Shown in pieces: positions 43,001 to 51,051 of a stretch of 64,000 nt of DNA. A program made the position numbers and the translations under genes. The DNA lies in contig NZ_CP011104.1 of assembly GCF_001010285.1 (NCBI RefSeq), positions 2,666,001 to 2,730,000 of the forward strand. Reading direction: 5' to 3'. Positions within the stretch are counted from its first letter, which is position 1. Each line of letters opens with the position of its first letter. Under the pieces are notes generated by a model. It was not told the DNA's origin and did not search any database. It saw only the letters and a list, made by a program, of their open reading frames with translations. Source of the DNA: Photorhabdus thracensis (GTDB lineage Bacteria; Pseudomonadota; Gammaproteobacteria; Enterobacterales; Enterobacteriaceae).

Positions 43001-44243
43001 TAAGACGGGAGACAGTTTGGTTATCGTTTTCCATCATCACGTAATCGCAGTGCAGGTTAAGCCCGCCACTGCCCGTGATAGTGACCAGCTGATGCTGTTC
43101 GTTGTAATGGAAGCGCTGTTCGTTGCCGACATTATCGCGGATGTGGCTCAGGCAGCTGATGCCCTCGTCATCGAACACAGCATAGTGATAAACCAATTCG
43201 CCTGCGTCACGGATTTCCCAGGTGTTTTCCGGCGTGTGTACCAGGTTGCTTTGGGCATCAGGGCAGAAACAGCTATGTCCTGCCGGCACATCAGGAAATG
43301 GCACGATATCCCCGGCAGGAGAACGCCAAAGTAATCCGCCTTCCACGCGCGTGAGATGGCTTTCCCAGAACAGGTTCCAGCCCTGACCCAGTACACTGTC
43401 ATACTGATAACGGCTCAGGTAGCTACGCTGCCAGTAGAGCGGCAGTTCAGCGTCAAAAACGAAGTCCAGCTCATCCTCATCGTTCAGGAATTTCTGACCG
43501 GCAATGACTTCCACCGGGTTCATAAGAATCCCCGCGACAGGAATAGCCACGGCAAGCGCCCCCAGCCGACAGGTGATTTTGCGGATTTTATCCGCGCCCG
43601 GTACCTTGCTGAACAGCTTCTGCAACGCTCCGGGGCCTTTAGCTGCTGCACCACCAAAACTGATTAACCCGGACGCAAACATCGTTAAATCGGAAACGGT
43701 ATACGCCCATTTGGGGATTTCCGGCGCAATGTTTGCCGTCTGCGCCGTCCCGCCGCCGATGAAGACATTAGACGAACCAGTCATTACTGCCGCATCACAG
43801 ACCGTTTTGTCTCCCACCCGCACCGCCGGATAGCCATTGATGAAAACGGAAGCAGAGCCTTCCGCCATCTGGCGAAGGCCATCCTCTTTACTGCACTCCA
43901 CCTGACTCCGCGTCGCGATGGCGGCGGGTTTGCCGTTGATAAAGACATTGGGGGAGCCCCGGGTGATTTCCCCGCTGGGACTTCGCGATGAGGCTCCCTG
44001 AGAGACGCAGGCGTCACGCGCCATGTCGCCTAAATATCCTGCCGCCATGCCCACCACAATGGCGGCGCCTATCAGCAAAACGCCCACCCCGATACAGGAT
44101 GTGGCCAATCCGGCGACAAAGAGGGCCCCCGTGAGCATGCCCCCGGCGGCTGAAATTAATGAACCGATGACGGTGCCTGCAACCAATCCCGCCATGGCGC
44201 TGGAATGGCCTATCGTGTCTCCGAGCCGTGCGGCTTCTGGCAT
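40041..44243 (-). CDS. PAAR-containing Rhs-repeat type VI effector with C-terminal toxin
   Basis: 1400 residues. The N-terminus has the prePAAR motif (AARLGDTIGH), hydrophobic segments (ALFVAGLATSCIGVGVLLIG) and PAAR repeats (SPNVFINGKPAA, ASVFINGYPAVRVGDKTVCD). The Rhs/YD-repeat shell fills ~residues 270-1290 (e.g. YDEFGRLVSETSPLKQTTRY). The conserved core end PMSWIDPWGLN near 1310 is the usual autoproteolysis site. The final ~90 residues are a variable toxin tip (KTGLWWSKDTTGHGGSAYKV, then KHKGNTGK), probably a nuclease by its conserved H/K/W pattern, but I cannot name the family. Delivered by VgrG on the type VI spike with the Eag chaperone encoded just upstream. Confidence 0.92.
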   Translation of the reverse strand: MPEAARLGDTIGHSSAMAGLVAGTVIGSLISAAGGMLTGALFVAGLATSCIGVGVLLIGAAIVVGMAAGYLGDMARDACVSQGASSRSPSGEITRGSPNVFINGKPAAIATRSQVECSKEDGLRQMAEGSASVFINGYPAVRVGDKTVCDAAVMTGSSNVFIGGGTAQTANIAPEIPKWAYTVSDLTMFASGLISFGGAAAKGPGALQKLFSKVPGADKIRKITCRLGALAVAIPVAGILMNPVEVIAGQKFLNDEDELDFVFDAELPLYWQRSYLSRYQYDSVLGQGWNLFWESHLTRVEGGLLWRSPAGDIVPFPDVPAGHSCFCPDAQSNLVHTPENTWEIRDAGELVYHYAVFDDEGISCLSHIRDNVGNEQRFHYNEQHQLVTITGSGGLNLHCDYVMMENDNQTVSRLTAVWRELHDGHRIQLCRYHYNENTQLTGVSHRNDALQRQFGWTEHGVMAWHQDVRGLRCDYKWEQTEEELWRVVAQQTSEGAGYRLEYDNENATRTAHWHDGTRTVWRLNDAHHIIHCLDRNGTEHHILWDEFGLPNGYTDADGHTRLSEWDKHGRQLSFTDANGNQTGWQYQNDTDRLTFIFWPDGTETALAYDEFGRLVSETSPLKQTTRYHYGFNNTVRPYKVTDAKGGESRFMWNGQGQLIRHTDCSDQSSTWRYDDENRLSRFTNALMETVSYDYNDNGQLILITYPDDSTEHMAWDSAGQLIHHQRNENAPRFWEYNASGQVVCATDRLQRQIRYQYSPEGHLVKIENANDGRYLLNRDAEGRLIEEIRPDDTLIRYEYNAAGLLSTERRMGDRVFQYPERRVHQHYDAAGQLIQRETYTDTYQYRWDNMGRLLEASREPNDNGKQLGIEPNTVRFGYDAQGRVIREQTGDDCLQFSYDELDNLTALTLPQGGTLSWLYYGSGHLSAIRHEQKLITEFERDRLHRETRRTQGGLFQLRDYDPLGRCTRQYSLPLTQADAEPLPYLSEGKPWRAWLYDPQDELQVMEDHYRGTIEYLYDSESRLKKVTHWGSAYNDMLWYDRADNLLEQPQAILKREAEERGFSKAMEPQGDRLNHWREWRYEHDPHGNITRREGRMRETQDYRYDGDNRLTVAVIGNTTARYHYDALGRRIRKVVKIGIDGLARYEQTDFVWHGLRLLQERDGKSGETQTYCYESHDSYTPLASIVTRGTIHDYFWYHTDINGAPLEVTDEDGKIAWAGKYNVFGELDGPPLAYFTDPALSSKGFGFRQNLRYAGQYFDKETGLHFNTYRFYAPEIGRFITPDPIGLAGGINLYQYAPNPMSWIDPWGLNGWQIDGERTSAVLQGGPFKEKYYKDSKTGLWWSKDTTGHGGSAYKVYRETSTSLEWIADADKDGQFMPEKHKGNTGKTIPKKGCKSVSVR

Positions 44244-44255
44244 CGCGCCCCCTCC

Positions 44256-44681
44256 CTAGAAGTGGAAACTGTTCAGGCAGTCATCCAGCCACTGCCGTTG
44301 AGCATCGGTGAACGCCTGTTGGGATGACAGGGTGAAAATCAGCGTTTTTTTCTCGTCCAGCAGGAATACCGCCTGATATTGATAAACTTGTTGCCCCTTT
44401 TTGGGCCGATAACGGGAGAGCAACGCCGTGCCTTGCAGCAGGTTATCGCCCAGCGTTGCGGGCTGTTCTTCCAATAATTGCCAGTCGCGCAGACCGTTTT
44501 TCAGCAGACCTTTCTGACGGGTGAGGTAACTGGAGAGATCTTCGCCTTCGACTAACTGATCACGCGAGATATTCAGCGCGGGTGCATCGGGAGCGATAAT
44601 GATGTTTACGGTCTGTTCCTGATAGCCTTCCGGTAACAGAATGCTGCCTTCAGTGAACCGACAACGGGGGCAATTGTCCAT
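44256..44681 (-). CDS. Eag-type (DcrB/DUF1795) chaperone for the Rhs effector
   Basis: 141 residues: FTEGSILLPEGYQEQTVNII, QLVEGEDLSSYLTRQKGLLK and KTLIFTLSSQQAFTDAQRQW match the DUF1795 Eag family. These dimers shield the transmembrane and prePAAR region of Rhs effectors before loading onto VgrG. It lies 12 bp upstream of the rhs gene, on the same strand, as usual. Confidence 0.88.
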   Translation of the reverse strand: MDNCPRCRFTEGSILLPEGYQEQTVNIIIAPDAPALNISRDQLVEGEDLSSYLTRQKGLLKNGLRDWQLLEEQPATLGDNLLQGTALLSRYRPKKGQQVYQYQAVFLLDEKKTLIFTLSSQQAFTDAQRQWLDDCLNSFHF

Positions 44682-45158
44682 CTTTCTTTAGTCTTATTTG
44701 ATCATTAAGTGATGTTATTAATACATTAAGCATGCTTGTCAGAATTGATAATCCTTATTGAACAGAGGCGAGAGGTATCACCTTCTCAGTCATCAATAAA
44801 GATACATAATCAATAATGTTATCCGCTTAATATTCAGGCAAAAGAATATAACAAAAAATCTGCTATGTCTTGATTGTTAGGAGAATTAATACCCAATCAA
44901 TTTAATAAAATGTGATTTGCATCACAAAAAAACACCAATAATCTCACTAAAAACCAATCTTAATTAGCTAAATAACTAAAATTTTATTAAATAAATTTAT
45001 CTTGCTCGGTTTATAGACCTTGCATTAATCACCAAATAAATTTAACTCTATATTTTTTATGATATTAAACAAAATCAGCTCTATTTAAGAATGGTCGGTT
45101 TAGAGACGCACAGATTCAGACTCGTTTTTTTGGGTTGAAATATGTAGGCAATCAAATG
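44682..45158. other. AT-rich intergenic region upstream of the Rhs operon
   Basis: About 480 bp, strongly AT-rich, without open frames of note. It should contain the eag-rhs promoter (minus strand). It may be bound by H-NS, given its composition. Confidence 0.4.
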
Positions 45159-45262
45159 TGACTGCTCCCCGCCGTAAAAAACGGCGAGGCTTCCCACTTC
45201 TCAGGCCGCAACCGTCTTTATGACGGATTTACACTGGCCTCCGTGGGCAGAAACGACGAGTC
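45159..45262 (-). ncRNA. predicted omega-RNA (reRNA) 3' region and right end of the TnpB element
   Basis: Downstream of and overlapping the tnpB 3' end, the minus strand reads TGAGAAGTGGGAAG, then a perfect nine-pair hairpin CCTCGCCGT-TTTTT-ACGGCGGGG (45167-45189), then AGCAGTCAC. This matches the right ends of IS200/IS605-type tnpB elements, which are transcribed as guide RNA. The guide would be the ~16-20 nt beyond, starting around ATTTGATTGCCTACAT. Exact RNA ends are inferred. Confidence 0.6.
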
Positions 45263-46370
45263 CCGCCGCCTGTAATGCTGTTATGCCCTTGCGCTGGATG
45301 TTGAGCGCCGCATTGATATCGCGATCATGTTCGACTCGGCAGAAAGGGCATTGCCAGAGCCGCTTATGCAGCGGCATTTCCGGCATTTTGTAACCGCAGC
45401 AATGACAGGTTTTCGAACTGGCGAACCACTGATCCAGTTTGACCAGATGGACGCCCGCTGCTGCGGCTTTGTATTCCAGTTTCTTGATGAAACCATGCCA
45501 GCCCGCATCCCCGATAGCGCGGGCAATGCGGTGATTCTTCATCATGTTGGCCGATTTTAGTGTCTCAACAATGAGCGCTTGGTTTTCGTCAACCATTGTC
45601 CGAGAGAGTTTGTGTTGAAAATCGGTGCGGGCATTGGCTACCCGCTCATGGACTGCCGCCAGACGTAATCGGGCCTTGCTACGGTTAGCACTGCCCTTTT
45701 GTTTGCGGGACAGCGATTTCTGCTTTCGACGCAGGTTACGGGTGGCGTTGATAAGGTGACGCGGGTTATTGACCTTCTCCCCATTCGACTCAATAAGATA
45801 GTGGGACAAACCCATATCGCAACCGGTCACGCGGGTGATAACGCCCGGCTTTTCCCGCGCATCCCGACCATCGTCACACAGGATAGCGGCGAAATATTTT
45901 CCCGTGGCGGTGCGAGAGAGCGTAATACTCTTCACCTCCCCTTCAATTTTTCTGTGTATGCACGCTTCTATCGGTGACAATTTCGGGAGCTTCACCGCAC
46001 CCTCCAGCACTTTCACCCCAACACAGTGATAGCTCGATTGCTTGCCCTGTTTGCGTTTGAACGTGGGAAATTGGGCGCGCAACTTCGGATTGAAGAAATT
46101 ATCAAACGCAGTATGCAGATTGAGCACCGCCTGCTGTAACGCGATAGCATCATATGCCTTGAGCCAGGCGTACTTGCGGGATTTCTTCGCGACCGCCAGG
46201 AGCGGTTTGAGGTCTTTGCGCGGATTTAAACTCACGCCGTGACGTTTGTAAGCCTGCTTTTTAATGTGCAGCGCCTTGTTGTACGCAAAACGGACCGCAC
46301 CGAACTGGCCATTAAGATACTCGGCCTGTTCGGGTGTGGGGTAGAGGCGGACTTTGGTCGCTCTTAACAT
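45201..46370 (-). CDS. tnpB: RNA-guided endonuclease TnpB (IS200/IS605 orfB)
   Basis: 389 residues. The N-terminus MLRATKVRLYPTPEQAEYLN, then FGAVRFAYNKALHIKK is typical. The three RuvC catalytic positions are present: D in VTGCDMGLSHYL, E in ALIVETLKSANM and D in EHDRDINAALNIQR. The zinc finger CHCCGYK...CPFCRVEH is intact. TnpB is an omega-RNA-guided DNA nuclease that helps retain the transposon. No tnpA partner lies nearby, so it is an IS1341-type solo element. It appears functional. Confidence 0.92.
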   Translation of the reverse strand: MLRATKVRLYPTPEQAEYLNGQFGAVRFAYNKALHIKKQAYKRHGVSLNPRKDLKPLLAVAKKSRKYAWLKAYDAIALQQAVLNLHTAFDNFFNPKLRAQFPTFKRKQGKQSSYHCVGVKVLEGAVKLPKLSPIEACIHRKIEGEVKSITLSRTATGKYFAAILCDDGRDAREKPGVITRVTGCDMGLSHYLIESNGEKVNNPRHLINATRNLRRKQKSLSRKQKGSANRSKARLRLAAVHERVANARTDFQHKLSRTMVDENQALIVETLKSANMMKNHRIARAIGDAGWHGFIKKLEYKAAAAGVHLVKLDQWFASSKTCHCCGYKMPEMPLHKRLWQCPFCRVEHDRDINAALNIQRKGITALQAAGLVVSAHGGQCKSVIKTVAA

Positions 46371-46554
46371 ATTCAGCGCTCATTGATAAAGTGCATTCAT
46401 TTTAGCCTGTTTTACCGGCAGATATCAATTCAGTCAGGAGACGTCGCAGTAGCCCGCCTTAAAGCCCTTTGGGCTTTTCGCCTGATATCCCCGCCCGCAC
46501 TGGGCAAGGGTTTACGGCGGTTTTTGCTAAGTAGTAACTAATGGACACCGACCT
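46371..46554. other. left end region of the TnpB element, no gene
   Basis: Contains several short hairpin-forming segments (AAAGCCCTTTGGGCTTTT; CCGCCCGCACTGGGC). The element's left end and target-adjacent motif should lie here but could not be fixed. Confidence 0.35.
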
Positions 46555-46975
46555 ATGCAAGTATGGTTTTTTATTTTTTCTGACAACGTAGTCGCAAACA
46601 TATATTCGGATAATGTTCTGTCCGGCTCAAATCTGTCAGATATCCGTCAACCACGGCCTTTTCTGGCAACTGTAGCTCGCTGTCTGGTTGCTAACGACTA
46701 CCGCCGGAGAAAACTATCTGCAATATATAAACTCCATACCAGAAACGACCACGCCTTCTATAGAAAGTAGATTGGTTACATTTGAACAGCTTGAAAAACT
46801 GGATATCACTCTTGATAAACTACGCAACCGGGTAAAACAAGCTTTTCTGCTGGTACAATTACAAGGTCTGCGTTACAGCGAAATAGCTGATCAGCTTCAG
46901 GTTTCTTCCAGTTCAGTAAAACAGTATTTGCAACAAGCCCATAACAAATGTAAAGAATTTCAATTTTTCATTTAA
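46555..46975 (+). pseudogene. FecI-type ECF sigma factor, truncated and frameshifted
   Basis: One frame gives SDIRQPRPFLATVARCLVAN, DYRRRK, then the next frame gives ENYLQYINSIPETTTPSIES, followed by DKLRNRVKQAFLLVQLQGLR and YSEIADQLQVSSSSVKQYLQ, the region 4 helix-turn-helix. Together these read as FecI-like region 2/3/4, joined by a frameshift near 46705. The N-terminal third is missing next to the TnpB element. It would once have driven iron-uptake genes with a FecR partner, which is absent. Non-functional. Confidence 0.75.
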
Positions 46976-47077
46976 AATCCGCCAAGCCGTGCTACATTCG
47001 CAATTGATTTCATAATGAAATCATATATAAAGTGAATTATTTTAATTTACCTATAATTGGATATTATGGAGAAAATT

Positions 47078-47953
47078 ATGCGACACGGAATTACCGCTGC
47101 AATCCTACTTTGCTGCTCTGCCAGCGCTTTTGCAACAACACCACAAATCATCGCTCACCGTGCTGGCACAGGTGATGCACCTGAAAATACAGAATATGCA
47201 ATTTCCAAGTCCTTAGAGAACAAAGCGGATGCCATCTGGATAACTGTTCAGCTTTCAAAAGATGGTATTCCTGTGCTCTATCGTCCATCAGATCTGAATA
47301 GCTTAACCAATGAAAGTGGGCCTGTTTCTGCCTATAACGCAAATCAGTTGACCAAATTTGATGCCGGTTACAAATTTGGCTCTGATAATAATCATCCATT
47401 CCGCAATAAAGGGTTAGGCATCCCAACACTGGAACAAGTCTTAAAAAAATACCCAGAGACTTTCTTCTATATTGATCTGAAATCACCAGATGCTGATCCA
47501 GCACAGCAAGCCAAAGCGCTGGAAAAAGTATTGACCGAGCAGAAAGCTCTGGCACGTACCCGTTTCTATTCCACTGATGAAAAATACCTTAACGCGTTGC
47601 CAAAAATGATTCAGCGCTTCGAAAGCCGTGATAAAACCCGCACCATGCTGGCGAATATTACAATGGCTCACCAATGCGATATTCCTGAAAACACAGACGC
47701 TGCTCGCTGGTATGGTTTGGAAATGCGCCGTAATGTAGAAGTTGTTGAAAAATATACTCTTGGCGAAGCGCGCTCTAAATCAGTATTGTTATGGGATAAG
47801 GAAGCAATGAAGTGTTTCCGTGCTAAAGGTGGCGCAAACATCATTTTATTTGGCATCAAAACCAAAGAAGATTTCAAACAGGCTAAAGAGCTTGGTGCCG
47901 ATGGTGTGCTGGTAGATTCACCCAAGCTATTCAGTACCTTTAAAACAAAATAA
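47078..47953 (+). CDS. secreted glycerophosphodiester phosphodiesterase-fold protein with altered active site
   Basis: 291 residues from ATG 47078 (GGAG eight bases upstream). A signal peptide is clear (ITAAILLCCSASAFA). The GDPD opening IIAHRAGTGDAPENTEYAIS and VQLSKDGIPVLY are recognisable, as is the closing ELGADGVLVDSPKLF. However, the metal-binding E-x-D of active enzymes (usually IELDVQL) reads IWITVQL here, and the following H (VVFHD) reads LYRPS. The first His is retained. The protein therefore probably does not hydrolyse glycerophosphodiesters by the classical mechanism; it may bind ligand or use another chemistry. Periplasmic or exported. Confidence 0.8.
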   Translation: MRHGITAAILLCCSASAFATTPQIIAHRAGTGDAPENTEYAISKSLENKADAIWITVQLSKDGIPVLYRPSDLNSLTNESGPVSAYNANQLTKFDAGYKFGSDNNHPFRNKGLGIPTLEQVLKKYPETFFYIDLKSPDADPAQQAKALEKVLTEQKALARTRFYSTDEKYLNALPKMIQRFESRDKTRTMLANITMAHQCDIPENTDAARWYGLEMRRNVEVVEKYTLGEARSKSVLLWDKEAMKCFRAKGGANIILFGIKTKEDFKQAKELGADGVLVDSPKLFSTFKTK

Positions 47954-48010
47954 GATTTTTAGCAATTGCCCCGTAAACCGTCGCCCAATCGGGCGACGAC
48001 ATAAGGGGAG

Positions 48011-48158
48011 CTAACTAGGGGTTTCCTGCGATCTGACATAGGTTTTCAACGTTTCAATCGTTGCGCCGCCTGCACTACATGCAAAATAAGAACGTGACCA
48101 TAGTGCACTGATTTTTGACTGACGAGATAAATGCGTATTTAAAATTCTGACATGGCGG
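48011..48158 (-). pseudogene. 3' fragment of an IS200/IS605 tnpA (Y1 transposase)
   Basis: Translates as RHVRILNTHLSRQSKISALW, then SRSYFACSAGGATIETLKTY and VRSQETPS, stop at 48011-48013. This is the C-terminal part of the Y1 HUH transposase of IS200/IS605. It stands head to head with a tnpB fragment, as in IS605, but both are truncated. Confidence 0.78.
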
Positions 48159-48340
48159 CTGCTGATAAAAAAGCCTTATCCCGAAAGAAAAAAGGAAGTG
48201 CTAACCGGGCGAAAGCGCGGTAACAGGTACCAAGCGCCATGAACACGTTGCCAACGCCAGAGCCGATTTTCAGCATAAGCTTTCCCGTACACTGATTGAC
48301 GAAAACCAAGCGATCAGTGGTACGCCAGTTTCAGAAGGTG
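48159..48340 (+). pseudogene. internal fragment of a tnpB gene
   Basis: KALSRKKKGSANRAKAR, then after a frameshift HVANARADFQHKLSRTLIDE and NQAI. It matches the intact TnpB at 45201-46370 (SLSRKQKGSANRSKAR, RVANARTDFQHKLSRTMVDE) but is a different copy. Decayed and lacking both ends. Confidence 0.75.
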
Positions 48341-48375
48341 TCATTGTTGTGTTTTCCAGGTTCAAAATGAGATTT

Positions 48376-50301
48376 TTAATAATCAATCGCCAATTTCTTT
48401 AAACGTGAGATCAATGTCGTTGGGTTCATTCCCAACAATTTTGCTGCGCCGTCATCACCAAAAATTTTCCCTTTGCATTGTTTAACCGCAAGAGTGAGAT
48501 TTTTAATTTCCAACTCTTTCAGCTGTTGCATGGTCAGCACGCCTTCGATTTGTTGAAGTTCATTGTAAATATTCTGACACGTAGTTTCATTTTGCTGTTG
48601 ATCTTGTTCCAACAAATATTTAAAGGAGACAGCGCCCTGTTTTGCGGTAATGAGTGCGCGTTCAATGACATTTTGTAGCTCACGGATATTGCCAGGCCAG
48701 TCATATTGCTGTAATCCCAAAATATGCTTTTGTGAAAATGGTAGATAATTAATTTTACGCTTGTCACAAATCAACTTAGTAAAATGTGTAATCAACAGTG
48801 GAATATCTTCTTTACGGTCACGTAAAGCAGGGGCATAAATCGGGAATACATTTAAACGGAAATACAGGTCTTCACGAAAGCGTTTATGTTTGACTTCTTC
48901 TTTTAAATTGCGGTTGGTGGCGGCAATAATCCGCACATCCACATGCCGCGTTTTTTCTTCACCGACTCGCTCAAAGGTTCCTTCTTGCAACACACGCAGC
49001 AGTTTACTTTGTAGCTCGATAGGAATTTCGCCAATTTCATCTAAAAACAGTGTGCCCTGGTCTGCCAATTCAAAACGTCCGACACGGTCACGCACAGCCC
49101 CAGTAAATGCACCTTTGACATGTCCGAAAAATTCACTTTCAAACAGTTCCGAAGGAATAGCGGCACAGTTAACCCGAATAAGTGGTTGCTGTTTACGGTG
49201 ACTGGATTGGTGAATAGCACGGGCAACCAGTTCTTTGCCTGTACCTGATTCACCATAAATCATCACGTTGGCATCAGTTGAGGCGACCACCTCGATTTTT
49301 TCAATAATCTGTAAAATGGATGCACTACTGCCAATAATTTCATGATATTGATTTTCTTGTAAAATTTCTTCTTGCAGATATTCATTTTGCTGTTCCAGGC
49401 GGCTTTTTAAATCTTGCAGCTCTTCAAGGGCATAGGTCAGTTGTTTTTCGGTATTCAGCCGATCGGTAATATCACGGAACACCACTACCGCGCCAATAAT
49501 TTCACCGTGGCGAATCACTGGGGTGCTGGTAAATTCCACTGGAAAGCAACTGCCATCACGGCGCCAAAAAATTTCCTGAATACCTTCATGTACAATACCA
49601 TCATGTACCGCCGCATAAATCGGGCACTCTTCTTCAGGATAAGGTTCACCATTTTCATGGGTATGGTGATGAATCTGATGGATATTGTTACCCAGTGTAT
49701 CTTCAGGTTGCAGCCCCAACATTTTAGCCCCGACAGGGTTAATAAAGGTACATAAGCCTTGTTTGTTGATACTGTAAATACCATCACCGACTGAACTCAG
49801 CAATAAATGCTTGCCTGTGTCAGAGTCAATAAACAGTTCTTGCAAGGCTTGCTGTTCTTTTAAACCTGTGCTGATGACGTTATCGGCATTTTTATTGAGT
49901 TGGCGCAGTGCTAAATCTTTGACATCCATTAACGACCATATCAGCAAGGTTTTATTTTTATGGGGCAATGAAATGGAAGTAATATCCAACTGAATTTTTT
50001 CACCATTTTTATCAAAGGTATACAGCTCATTATTCCAAGCCCAACCTTTTGCTAAAGCGCCTTCGGTAAATGCCATAAGGTATGGCAGTTGTCTAAAATG
50101 ACCAAAAATGGAAGTTACTGTTTTTTGAATAATTTCATGACGTTCATAGCGTAATAGTTTAGTGGCGCTGATATTCACATCAATAAATCGGTTCTGATAT
50201 GGGTCCAGCACAATTAATGCCTGTGACGTGTGTTCAAACACCAACGGGCGAATCGAATCTTCAGAAACGACCCAGTCAGAGATAAAGTCAGTTGTATTCA
50301 T
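48376..50301 (-). CDS. sigma-54-dependent transcriptional activator with PAS domains (Nit1C regulator)
   Basis: 641 residues from ATG 50301; a second ATG at 50316 would add five. Two PAS sensor domains (residues ~20-140 and ~170-290; e.g. [20 protein letters not shown]) are followed by a coiled-coil linker. The AAA+ domain has Walker [12 protein letters not shown], the sigma-54 contact GAFTGA and Walker [14 protein letters not shown]-terminal Fis-type HTH follows ([19 protein letters not shown]). It is divergent from the Nit1C operon, whose promoter is of the sigma-54 type. A sigma-54 activator is a known companion of Nit1C clusters in some cyanide-using bacteria. It probably senses a small molecule through PAS. 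Confidence 0.9.
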   Translation of the reverse strand: MNTTDFISDWVVSEDSIRPLVFEHTSQALIVLDPYQNRFIDVNISATKLLRYERHEIIQKTVTSIFGHFRQLPYLMAFTEGALAKGWAWNNELYTFDKNGEKIQLDITSISLPHKNKTLLIWSLMDVKDLALRQLNKNADNVISTGLKEQQALQELFIDSDTGKHLLLSSVGDGIYSINKQGLCTFINPVGAKMLGLQPEDTLGNNIHQIHHHTHENGEPYPEEECPIYAAVHDGIVHEGIQEIFWRRDGSCFPVEFTSTPVIRHGEIIGAVVVFRDITDRLNTEKQLTYALEELQDLKSRLEQQNEYLQEEILQENQYHEIIGSSASILQIIEKIEVVASTDANVMIYGESGTGKELVARAIHQSSHRKQQPLIRVNCAAIPSELFESEFFGHVKGAFTGAVRDRVGRFELADQGTLFLDEIGEIPIELQSKLLRVLQEGTFERVGEEKTRHVDVRIIAATNRNLKEEVKHKRFREDLYFRLNVFPIYAPALRDRKEDIPLLITHFTKLICDKRKINYLPFSQKHILGLQQYDWPGNIRELQNVIERALITAKQGAVSFKYLLEQDQQQNETTCQNIYNELQQIEGVLTMQQLKELEIKNLTLAVKQCKGKIFGDDGAAKLLGMNPTTLISRLKKLAIDY

Positions 50302-50303
50302 AC

Positions 50304-50357
50304 TATGAATTTTCATAATTTAAGTTATGGAATTTCATAATACTACGAAAAATCGTA
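50304..50357. promoter_or_regulatory. three inverted repeats between the activator and the Nit1C operon
   Basis: TATGAATTTTCATA (50304-50317), TTATGGAATTTCATAA (50325-50340) and TACGAAAAATCGTA (50344-50357) lie in a row, spaced about 19-22 bp centre to centre. The first two share the half-site TATGAA/TTCATA. They are 100-155 bp upstream of the -24/-12 promoter, where enhancer sites for sigma-54 activators sit, and they overlap the activator's own start, suggesting autoregulation. Confidence 0.55.
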
Positions 50358-50457
50358 ACTTCCCAGCAGTTCAATTTATCTCCACAAAAATATTTTTATA
50401 AAAATTAAATGTTATTTTTCAATTTGATAGAAATTAACCTCCGCTAAAAAGTATAAC

Positions 50458-50474
50458 TTGGCACAGCTCTCGCA
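50458..50474 (+). promoter_or_regulatory. sigma-54 (-24/-12) promoter of the Nit1C operon
   Basis: TTGGCACAGCTCTCGCA: the invariant GG (50460-50461) and GC (50472-50473) are separated by exactly 10 bp. Transcription would start near 50485, leaving a ~55-nt leader before the first gene. It pairs with the divergent sigma-54 activator. Confidence 0.82.
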
Positions 50475-50539
50475 TTAATACAGTCAGACTAGACTACATG
50501 TTGGTTCATTCCCAAATAACATTGAACTAGGAGGCGGCT

Positions 50540-51022
50540 ATGCCAAACATTGATATCGAACAATATAAAGATGGCGATTTTCTCGTTGATTATGAAGAAA
50601 AAGTGTTTGAGGACGTCAAAGCCCAGCCGGGTGAAAAAGCATTGGTGACTTTCCATACCGTTGCATTTGAGGGATCAATTGGACTGCTCAATGTGTTACA
50701 GGCAAAGCGTTTATTGCGTAAAGGCTTTGAAACCAAAATCTTGCTTTATGGCCCAGGCGTGCAGTTGGGTGTACAACGCGGTTTTCCAACTTTAGGGGCA
50801 GAAGCTTTTCCGGGTCATCTGGCCGTCAATAATCAGTTGAAAGCCTTTATGGCAGAAGGTGGCGAAGTCTATGCCTGCCGTTTTGCGTTGCAAGCGATGT
50901 ATGGTCAAACCGAAAAAGCGCTTATTCCAGGGATTCGTCCTATTAATCCATTAGATGTGATGGACTTAAAACTGCTGATGCGTCGTGACAATGCCTTAAT
51001 CATTGATACTTGGACTGTCTGA
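50540..51022 (+). CDS. Nit1C: MSMEG_0572/Sll0783-family protein
   Basis: 160 residues, the first gene of the cluster, behind a strong AGGAGG site. It matches the MSMEG_0572/Sll0783 family linked to nitrogen starvation: [40 protein letters not shown] and [20 protein letters not shown]. The fold resembles DsrE-like proteins, judging by the [12 protein letters not shown] start. Biochemical role is not established to my knowledge. Co-directional with six other Nit1C genes. Confidence 0.88.
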   Translation: MPNIDIEQYKDGDFLVDYEEKVFEDVKAQPGEKALVTFHTVAFEGSIGLLNVLQAKRLLRKGFETKILLYGPGVQLGVQRGFPTLGAEAFPGHLAVNNQLKAFMAEGGEVYACRFALQAMYGQTEKALIPGIRPINPLDVMDLKLLMRRDNALIIDTWTV

Positions 51023-51051
51023 GTAAACATAAACTATAAGGGGATAAGGTT

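Noticed and set aside
40650-43833. Long frames antisense to the rhs gene (up to 264 codons)
   Set aside because: They mirror the YD-repeat coding region and are by-products of its codon bias; no independent start or motif.
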